Shown piece after piece: positions 56,235 to 64,000 of a stretch of DNA of 64,000 nt. Within the stretch, counting starts at the first letter, position 1. Each line of letters starts with the position of its first letter. Source of the stretch: Chenopodium formosanum (lineage: Eukaryota; Streptophyta; Magnoliopsida; Caryophyllales; Amaranthaceae). The translations under genes were made by a program, and so were the position numbers. Where the stretch lies: the NCBI GenBank assembly GCA_024500155.1, contig CM044877.1, forward strand, positions 67,908,001 to 67,972,000, given 5' to 3'. The notes under the pieces were generated by a model. The model worked only from the letters and a program-made list of their open reading frames with translations, was not told where the DNA came from and made no database searches.

Positions 56235-57503
56235 TTAAGGGTAGTATTTTTTAAGTTGGTCAAGATTGGTCATGTTTGAGAATTCATTGCCATCCATATC
56301 AGTTAATTTTGCTGCACCACCTGACAGGATTGTTTTGACAATGTAGGGGCCAGACCAATTGGGTCTAAACTTTCCCCTTGGATCTAAAACATTTTTCCTT
56401 AGTGCTTTTAATACCAAATCTCCTACTTTGATATTTCTTGTTTTGACCTTCTTATTAAAGTGTCTAGCCATACGAGTTTGATAGCACTGTGTGTGATGTA
56501 AAGCTTCTAGTCGTTTTTTGTCGAGTAGAATCATTTCTTCATATCGTGCCCTAGTCAATTCGACTTCATCAAGTTTACTCTCTAGCGCAATGCATAGAGA
56601 TGGTATTTCTAGCTCGACAGGTTGTACGACATCCATTCCATATACCAAAGAAAATGGTGTATTTCTTGTTGACGTACAGATTGACGTGCGATAACCCCAC
56701 AGTGCAAAGTGGAGCTTGTCAGGCCAATCCTTATAATTTTCTGTCATTTTCTCGATGATAGTCTTTAAATTCTTATTGGCTGCCTTAACTGCTCCGTTTG
56801 CTTGAGGTCTATAAGGGGACGAATGATGATGTTAGATACCATATTTATGTAGCAATTCTTCACATTTGGCTTGAAAGAGGTCCATTATCACTTATCATTT
56901 CATGTGGGACTCCATATCGACAAATGATATCTCGATAAAGAGTGCTACATGTTTTGCAGTGAGTTTAGCGTATGATTGCGCTTCAACCCACTTTGTAAAG
57001 TAATCAATTGCTACTAGAATAAATTCGTGGCCTCCTGTCCCTGGAGGAGTGATCTTGCCAATTATATCAATTCCCCATGTAAAGAATGGTCATGGTGATG
57101 TGTAGGTGTAGAGCAAAGATGGAGGAACATGTTGTAAATTGGCGTAAATTTGACACTTAGGGCATATTTTCACATATTGATGGCAGTCCCTATTCATGGT
57201 AGTCCAATAATACCCTTCTCGCATTATTTTCTAGACTAACATTTTGCCATTTACATGAGTTCCACAAATTCCTTTGTGGACCATTCTCATTATCCTTTGT
57301 GCATCCACCTTTCCTACGCATAGGAGAGCTTGACCTTTAGGTACCCTTTTATGTAGCTCGTTGTCTATGAGTACATATTGAGAAGCCAAAAGTCTCAAGG
57401 CTCGTTTTGCTCTTTTGTCAGCATGAGGAGGGTATTCTCCCTTGGTGACATAGTTGAGAATGTCTGTGTACCATGGTTCTTCTTCTTGTTCTTCTTCTTC
57501 GTC
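56235..57503 (-). pseudogene. Tat pol: integrase domain (frameshifted)
   Basis: Follows the TAA at 57504-57506 in the same frame. An acidic linker leads to an H2C2 zinc-binding segment (HKGICGTHVNGK; CHQYVKICPKCQIY), then WGIDIIGKI and, after a shift near 56930, RYGVPHEMISDNG with the second Asp. Another shift precedes the open frame 56747-56235 (LHFALWGYRTS; KVKTRNIKVGDLVL; GKFRPNWSGPYIV), the GPY/F-type C-terminus of Ty3 integrases. The enzyme would insert the cDNA. At least two stops and two frameshifts inactivate it. Confidence 0.8.
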
Positions 57504-60500
57504 TTAGATTGAGTCGTCATCTTCTATAACTTGTATATATGCTGGTTTGTGCCTTTTTTCGATAGTTAGAGGCATTTGCTCGATATTCGTGGGAATCCTA
57601 ACCATTGAGGCTAATCTTGCTAAGGCATCAGCAAATTGGTTTTCTTCTCTAGGTAGATATGTGTATTCTACCTTTTCTAACTGATCGGTAAGAGTTTCCA
57701 GATAAGTTTGGTAAGGGGCTAGGCTTTCGCTCCTTACTTTCCACCTTTTAGATATTTGATTGATAATCAGAGAGGAATCTTCGAATATCCTTAACTTTTT
57801 TACTCCCAATGCCAGGGCTGTTTCAAGACCTACCACACATGCTTCATATTCAGCAGCGTTGTTGGTAACGTCGAAATCAAGCTTTATTGAGATTGGGACG
57901 TGTTCTTCTTTAGGTGATACTAGTAGCACTCCGACACCACATCCCTTTTGGTTTGAGGCTCCGTCGAAATACAAGGTCCAAGTATCATCTTCGGTGACCA
58001 TCAAATCTTCATCTGGAAATTCATTGTCATGTATCGGTGTCGAGTCTTCTATTGGAAAGTCCGCCAGAAAGTCTGACACCACAGATCCTTTAATAGCTTT
58101 TTGTGGCATAAACTGCACATCAAACTGGGCTAAGTTAACTATCCATCTTGAAATACGTCCATTGAGTGTTGATTTCTCGAATTGATATTTGAGTGGATCC
58201 AATCGAGATACTACGAAAACGGTATGCACCAACATGTAATGTCTCAACTTCATTGTGGCCCACACCAAAGCGAGGCACAATTTCTCGAGTGGTGTATAGC
58301 GTGTTTCGTATTCGAGCATTTTCTTACTTAAGTAATAGATTGCATTCTCTTTGTTTTCTACCTCTTGTGCTAACATGGCTCCCATTGTCTCTTTAGTAAC
58401 CGTCAAATATAACCTTAGAGGTATCCCGGGAAGTGTTGGCACTAATACGAGAGGATTTGCGAGATAGGCTTTGATCTTGTCAAAGGCTTTTTGACACTCA
58501 TCATCCCATATTGCTGGTACATTCTTCTTGAGCTTTTTGAAGATTGGTTCACATATCGTTGTCAGTTTTGATATGAACCTACTTATGTATTGCAACCGGC
58601 CAATAAACCCTCGAATCTGTTTCTCGGTCTTGGGCGGTGGCATCGACATGATTGCTTTAATCTTGGTTGGATCTATCTCTATTCCTCTAGAGCTTATGAC
58701 GTATCCCAAGAGCTTGCCCGAGGTGACTCCAAAAGCACATTTTGATGGATTCAACCTCATATTGTATTTTCTTAGCCTTTCGAAAAATTTCCTTAAGGCT
58801 ACTTGATGGCCTGGACGGTCCTTTGATTTCACAATCATGTCGTCGACATATACTTCAACTTCTTTGTGCATCATGTCATGGAGTAAGGCAGTTGTTGCAC
58901 GTTGGTAAGTAGCACCTGCGTTTTTCAACCAAAATGGCATTACCGTGTAACAGTAAGTGCCCCACGGTGTGATAAAGGTCGTTTTCTCCATGTCTTCTTC
59001 TGCCATGAGAATCTGATTGTACCCTGCATATCCATCCATTAATGAGAGAAGCGCGTGATTTGCCGTGTTGTCTACCAGAATATCGATGTGTGGCAAAGGG
59101 AAGTCGTCCTTTGGACTTGCCTTATTTAGATCTCGATAGTCGACACACATCCTTACCCTTCCGTCTTTCTTTGGAACTGGGACGACGTTGGCGACCCATT
59201 CGGGGTATTTGGATACCTTGATGAAACCTGCAGTTATTTGTTTTTGAACTTCTTCTTTTATTTTAAGTGCTACGTCGGGTTTCATTCGACGCAACTTTTG
59301 TTTTACAGGTTTCATTCCTGGGATTAATGGTATAGTGTGTTGAGCTATCTCTCTGTTAATGCCTGGCATATCTTCATATGACCAAGCAAATACATCGATA
59401 AATTCATTAAGTAAGTTAATTAAATCGGTTCTTCCTTGTTTATTCAGTGTTAATCCGATTTTAACTTCTCTTTTATGAGTTGAATCATTCGAGATGTCAA
59501 CTGTTTCAGTCTCTTCAATTATTAGTGTTTTCTTTTCAAGTGTTTCTATTGCTTTAATAATTTCTTTATCTTTTTCATCGTTAGCTAAGCAATGTTCGTC
59601 ATCTTGGGTTAGGGAAGAACACGACAAGTAAGGAGAATGAGAGATATTATTATACTCTGAGATCATTACATCAAAGAGTGATATGTCCTCAGGGACTGGA
59701 TCACTAACTATCCTAGGAGAAGATATAGCGAGGGGAGGCATTATTGCTAAAGACTTAGAAGATTCTAAAGGGAAATACTCTAACTCTGACTCTGACTCTA
59801 ACGATTCTTCAAACATCGGTCCTTGCCCTGTCGTGATCGATATCTTCCTTCCACTCGGAGTAGTCACCTTGATAGTCTTGCGCCACCCTTGCAGTGATCC
59901 TTCAGCTGGAGTAATTAGCTTCGAGGGGTCGAAGTTTTCGCTTTCTTCATCGGAGATTGCCAAAGTATGAGCTAGAGGTGCATTGTCAATACTCGGCTTC
60001 TTACTGGCAGGGGGCAACGGAAGCTTGTTATTGTCAATTAGGTCTTGGATAGCTTCCTTAAGCTTCCAACAGCTTTTAGTAGAATGGCCCCTACCTTGGT
60101 GATATTTGCAATGTGCGTTGGGGTTCCAGTTAGGCGACCTCTTCTCAACTGGTGGATCTCCAAATGGTCCAATGGGAGTTATAAGACCTTTTGCATTTAA
60201 TCGATTAAATGCGGTGTCATATTTCATGCCAATAGGAGTGAAGTTCCTCCTAAATAATTTCTTTTGTCCTTGGTTGTTCATGGCGAGGACTTCTCCTAGA
60301 TTAAAGGTGCTAACATTATTTGAGTGGGCGGTTTTGGAAGAAGAAGGATTGTCGCTCTTCTTTCCTTTCCAGCCATTGTTGGAGCTATTGTTGGCAGCTT
60401 TAGATTTAGCCAAGTCATCTTCAATATTAATCCCAATATCATAAACAGCCTTAAAGGTATGAAGGTTATTTTGATATTTAAGATGTTTTGAATATTTTTC

Positions 60501-60557
60501 TTGAAGGTTTTTAATGAACAGTCTCGCGGACTCTTTTTCACTTGGTACCTCGATCAT
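57504..60557 (-). pseudogene. Tat gag C-terminus fused to RT and two RNase H domains; protease not seen
   Basis: 1017 codons. Residues 150-175 form the Tat-type zinc knuckle (CKYHQGRGHSTKSCWKLK). Residues 180-390 are Ser/Glu-rich, with no DSGA/DTGA protease motif. RT spans about 415-610, with VPKKDGRVRMCVDYRDLNKA and YVDDMIVKS; the usual PFGLKNA reads PFWLKNA. A first RNase H (about 680-835) lacks its first Asp (LYLTVT). The second RNase H (860-985) keeps D865 (YFDGAS), E903 (NNAAEYEA), D927 and D977; this archaeal-type extra RNase H marks the Tat lineage. An in-frame TAA ends it at DDDSI, where DEEEEQEEEPWY should follow. Confidence 0.9.
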
Positions 60558-61103
60558 TTTAGCTGAGGTTTCTCACCACTTGTTAAAGAAAGCAGTGAAG
60601 CCTTCATTCTCCTTCTGTTTGAGGATTTCAAGTTCTCTATGGTCAGTTTCGACTTGAATGTTGCACTTGTACCTATCAACGAAAGCGTTTGCTATGGATT
60701 CCCAGGTAGAGGTCTTTTCTTTTTCAAGAGAAAAGAACTATTGTTGGCAAACGGTCTCGAGAGATAGTGAGAACATAGAAGGGAAGACTTTCTTATCGAT
60801 ACCCTTGATACTCATTATTGTTTCAAATGCTCTTAAGTGGAAATAAGGACTGTCAATTGCCCTAAATTTTGGGATGTCGTTAGCACTGAACTTCTGCGGA
60901 AGAAGATCTTTATCCACCGAGACCCCTTGGGATGTGAGTTCTTGAAACTTGTAGTCGCTGGACAACTTGCTTAGGCTCTCTTTCATGAGGTCCATTTGTT
61001 GTTGTTTCACGGGATCCTCGATCTTAAGTGCGAGAAGCTTCAATGTCTCTGTTACAGTAGCCAGTTGGTTCTTGAGATCATTGACTTCTTCTTGAGTTGC
61101 CAT
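60558..61103 (-). pseudogene. Tat gag N-terminal part, two in-frame stops
   Basis: ATG 61103 starts MATQEEVNDLKNQLATVTET, a short coiled coil, and runs to SANDIPKFRAIDSPYFHLRA and METVCQQ-like sequence. The Retrotrans_gag domain continues as STWESIANAFVDRYKCN and FTAFFNKW after TAG at about 60738. A second stop just before 60557 separates it from the following open frame. Gag forms the particle. Both stops are single-base changes. Confidence 0.8.
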
Positions 61104-61639
61104 TATGACTCTTGCTTTCCTCTTGCGGGCTATAGGTTTGTCGAAAAGTTGGACTTGTACGAAGAGGTTATCTTTGATTAATCGTCCTTCCTTTCTTGAC
61201 CACGCGCTGTAAATTAAGCCAATTTGCGTTTTAATTACTTGACTTGAATCAATTTGACTTTATGGTTTTTATTTTTTAAAAAACGTATATGCATATTTTT
61301 GGCAACAATAATGTACATACTTTTAGGGAACTAAGTATTATTATTTATTGGAACATTAATATCCGACTTACCCCCTTAAAAAAAATGACGAAAAAACGCG
61401 CGCACACAAGACTCTCTTAAATTCTTAATCATGGTCAAGACATGTGTATTGGTGTGTGTATTGAGTGTAAGTGACATGTTTGGACTCTTGTGTAAGACCA
61501 TAGGACTTAGTTCCTAGACTCGAACATTAATTTAATTAAGCAACATTGTCGGCAAAATTAACCGAATTAAACAAAAAACTGACTAATTAGACAGTAGGTG
61601 ATGACTCGACAAATAATCCGAACTGTCGGCCAAGCGACA

Positions 61640-61745
61640 GGACTGGCGTCACAATATAGTGATTGGCGCCAGACATTTTAATTAATGTCTGGCTCTACAC
61701 CCTATACAATGGCGCTACAGCTCAGACTTTGGCGCCAATATTAGA
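61640..61745. promoter_or_regulatory. GGCGCC cluster in the leader (proximal to gag)
   Basis: gactggcgtc, attggcgccagac, aatggcgctac and tttggcgccaat. The last has the TTTGGCGC form that fits an E2F-type consensus. Function unproven. Confidence 0.35.
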
Positions 61746-62384
61746 GTTTTGGTCTGGGACTGTTTTCGGTATTATTAGTCAACTGGGGTATGCCTAAAGT
61801 CGTACTAGGTCAATTCCGATTAAAAAAAAAAAGAATAAAAACTTTATTGACTCAAATTAATTAATTAATTAATTAATTAGGCAAAAGTTCTTTAAGTCAT
61901 TAATTTTAGTCTCAACACAAATCAACAAACGGTTAAGAGAAACATAGAATATATATGCACAACAAATAATGCACAATTAGTCAAGTAGGCATAATATGAT
62001 GCAATGAGTTCGCAACCTAGCCATGGCTCTAGTTCTCTAAAGTTCGGGATATGGTTTAGTCAAATAAGGTCCATGGTTTTGTCCGGATGCACCGCGCAGA
62101 AGCCTAACCGTGAAGGGTTAGCGCGTGTGGATGGGACACCGCGAGTTTTTAGAAAAAACTCACTTCCATGGTTTGGTGAATTCAACATCTTAGATGTACC
62201 CTTTGTTGCTAGGAGCGTTCAATCGGGTAGATAGAGCATGAATTCCCAGAGGGTTATGTCCATATGTAGAACACATATGGGTTTCAGAAAAGTGAGAAAA
62301 AATTCAATCAGGAAGTAGGATTGAGCAAACAATACGAAAAACCGGTCGAAATTAAAACGCATATTTCTGGCTCAGTATTGGGGG

Positions 62385-62505
62385 AAATTGGCGCCAGCAA
62401 ACAGAGACTGGCGCCAACTTTTAACTGTAGCGCCTGGCGCCAATACTGGCGTCTGGCGCTACGACTAAAATGTTGGCGCCATGCTCTGGCCCCTGACGCT
62501 ACTTC
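62385..62505. promoter_or_regulatory. GGCGCC cluster in the leader (proximal to PBS)
   Basis: attggcgccagc, actggcgccaac, cctggcgccaat and gttggcgccatg plus half-sites, within 120 bp. Confidence 0.4.
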
Positions 62506-62781
62506 CCACATGCCTCAGCAGCTTTCTGTGCTCAATAAAATCATCCAGTTTCGAGCGGTGTTATTTCAGTCCTAGTTGTGAAAGACATTTCTAAAATTTC
62601 CTACGTGTAAAATCCTATGTTTTTGACTCATTACGGATGGTCTTTCCAATGAGAACCTTTTTATGCATATGACAATAATGTTAATCAAAATTACGCACAT
62701 GAAATACATAGAACTTTTCGAGTCTCATCCACTCATTCTAAATCATTGCCGAAACAAATTCAGGAATTAAAATAGAAATCC

Positions 62782-62799
62782 TCCCCAATGGAGTCGCCA
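62782..62799 (-). other. Primer binding site of the Tat-type element
   Basis: tggcgactccattgggga on the minus strand, five bases after the LTR end. It resembles the tRNA-Arg-type site of Ogre/Tat elements. Confidence 0.75.
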
Positions 62800-62804
62800 A
62801 AAAC

Positions 62805-63521
62805 TGTAGGGAATAATTTCAAGCCTTAAAAATCCCACTAGCTCGAACCCCACTGTGATCATACACTAAAGTACGGTGGCGTCCAAAAGGGAAGAAGATA
62901 GAGCAAAAGAGTCGCCAACAAGTTTTTAAGGAACTTGTAAACCGTTCACGAGGTGAAGGTTACACCCCTTAACGATCCAAGAGATCGTCAACTCCATAAG
63001 GTCATGAACCAAATAAAGGTTCGGGGATGAAGGTACAAATCCAACCTAAAAGAGATTGAACCTGCCCTAATAATAGGCCTCTACTTTATTCTGCTCGTAT
63101 TCATGTGCGCTTTCTGACAAACATACAATCAATAGAATTACCCTAAACCTGTTTATCTATGTTGGTTGAATATTAATGCACAAACAAATCTATTATTGGC
63201 GATCACTTGAATTATAATCATATTAACCCTAACAAGATTATTAATTATCTTATTAAGCGTGATTACAAGTACCAAATTCCCTTTAACATGCATAAAAGGT
63301 GATCAAGCAAATAATATGCATCAAACAACATAATGAATAATCAACATCATTAATAATAATAATATCAATCATAATCAATAATAATCATGTTAAAGCATAG
63401 CAAGATCCTAGGCATGATACTAACAAGATTAATAACAAACCCTAGCATGTCACTAAACAATAAAAATCAAACCTTTAACCCTAACATGATACTAACATAA
63501 ATTAATATTAGGAAGAACTTA
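62805..63521 (-). repeat. 5' LTR of the Tat-type element, first 0.7 kb
   Basis: Collinear with 47541-48258, about 10 visible substitutions. Broken at about 63521 by a CACTA end; the remainder is beyond the window. Confidence 0.88.
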
Positions 63522-64000
63522 CAGTAGTAGAAAAAGCGCATTAGGCAGCGGTTCAAACCCGGTCTAAGGCACCGGTTTGAACCGCTGCCTATTTGAGGGG
63601 TGCCAAAAACCCCCTATTTGGCACCGGTTCAAAACCGGTGTCATGCCTAATACTGCTCTCCCGCCATTTTTTTTTTGGGTGGTGGATAGTTTAGGCACTG
63701 GTTCCTGCCTAACTGGTGCCTTTTGTATATATTTTTTTTTTCGTTTTTTTTTTTTCCATCGTGCAATAATATATTTTAAAAAAAACCTGCAATAATAATA
63801 CCCTGGAATTCCAGAAATTATATTAAATATAATAATTAATAATTTTATTATTATAATAACTAATAATAATATTATTAATTATTATATACAAAAATAATAT
63901 TAGATACAAGAATTCAATTATATATATATATATAGATATATATAAATATTCCCAAACGCAATACAAAAAAAAAAAAAGTTGCTTACATATACAAATAATA
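63522..64000. mobile_element. Terminal part of another CACTA element
   Basis: Starts cagtagtagaaaaagcgcat (CACTA terminus with one change), followed by inverted subterminal repeats gcaccggttc / gaaccggtg (63545-63720). The rest to the window edge is AT-rich, with no gene. The other end is not in the window. Confidence 0.6.

Larger units (their letters stand above)
61104..62781 (-). other. 5' leader of the Tat-type element
   Basis: 1.7 kb between PBS and gag without an ORF. Contains two GGCGCC clusters (61640-61745 and 62385-62505). Confidence 0.6.
47541..64000 (-). mobile_element. Tat-lineage Ty3/gypsy retrotransposon with two antisense genes
   Basis: 3' LTR 47541-49466, polypurine tract 49467-49480, antisense genes 51187-53537 and 54219-55711, pol 56235-60557, gag to 61103, leader to 62781, PBS 62782-62799, 5' LTR from 62805. 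The 5' LTR is cut by a CACTA at about 63522 and leaves the window. The visible LTR parts differ at about 10 of 715 positions, so the insertion is fairly young. Ordering, PBS type and a second RNase H domain fit the Tat (Ogre/Retand-like) lineage. Confidence 0.9.

Noticed and set aside
57760..58396. Plus-strand frames opposite the Tat RT and RNase H
   Set aside because: Shadow frames of a well-conserved minus-strand pol; no domain recognised.
63830..64000. AT-rich region as an origin or matrix attachment site
   Set aside because: Only simple AT-richness in a CACTA interior; nothing specific supports it.

Overview
This is nuclear DNA from a flowering plant, most likely a eudicot: AT-rich, spliceosomal introns, plant-only transposon families (CACTA with a TNP2 transposase, FAR1-bearing Mutator, Ty1/copia of Ale and Sirevirus type, Ty3/gypsy of Tat type, plant L1-like LINE). 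I find no convincing intact host gene. At most the last 21 codons of one sit at the left edge (72-137). Nearly everything else is transposons nested in transposons, and several insertions can be bounded to the base by terminal motifs and target-site duplications (TSDs).

Left part (1-5170): a short possible host exon, a palindromic MITE-like repeat (461-916), the 3' end of a Sirevirus (coiled-coil ORF, two polypurine tracts, 3' LTR to 3534), and a 974-bp Mutator-like element with ~200-bp terminal inverted repeats (3972-4945).

Middle part (5170-36810): one decayed LINE is broken into pieces by a non-autonomous CACTA (5533-19135, TSD CTT), a probable Ty3 solo LTR (about 19869-21436) and an 11-kb CACTA (23562-34576, TSD CCT). 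The first CACTA contains a 12-kb non-coding LTR element (7106-19121, minus strand, TSD AATTT). That in turn contains a solo LTR (12820-14811, TSD GCGCC), giving four nesting levels. The second CACTA carries its own TNP2 transposase and a second multi-exon gene with a C-terminal Ulp1-like domain, both degraded.

Right part (37130-64000): a 3.5-kb gag-only LTR element (37130-40659), a tRNA-derived SINE with a 17-bp TSD, and an Ale-type copia (41764-47540) whose left LTR is split by a FAR1-carrying Mutator element (41844-44000, TSD GTAAAGTAG). A large Tat-lineage Ty3 element on the minus strand interrupts the copia RNase H (47541 to beyond the window). Its 5' LTR is cut by another CACTA end near 63522.

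The most remarkable object is the Tat element. Besides gag-pol on the minus strand (61103-56235, double RNase H, no recognisable protease), it carries two genes on the opposite strand between pol and the 3' LTR. One (51187-53537) encodes a plant-mobile-domain protein in six exons. The other (54219-55711) encodes a protein resembling the DUF7745 family in two exons. The intact junctions keep phase 0. Because these introns lie antisense to the genomic RNA, they would not be spliced out during retrotransposition. Dense clusters of the palindrome TGGCGCCA recur at six places in this element and once in the related solo LTR. Several lie just upstream of TATA boxes or of the antisense genes, so they look like a reused promoter module.
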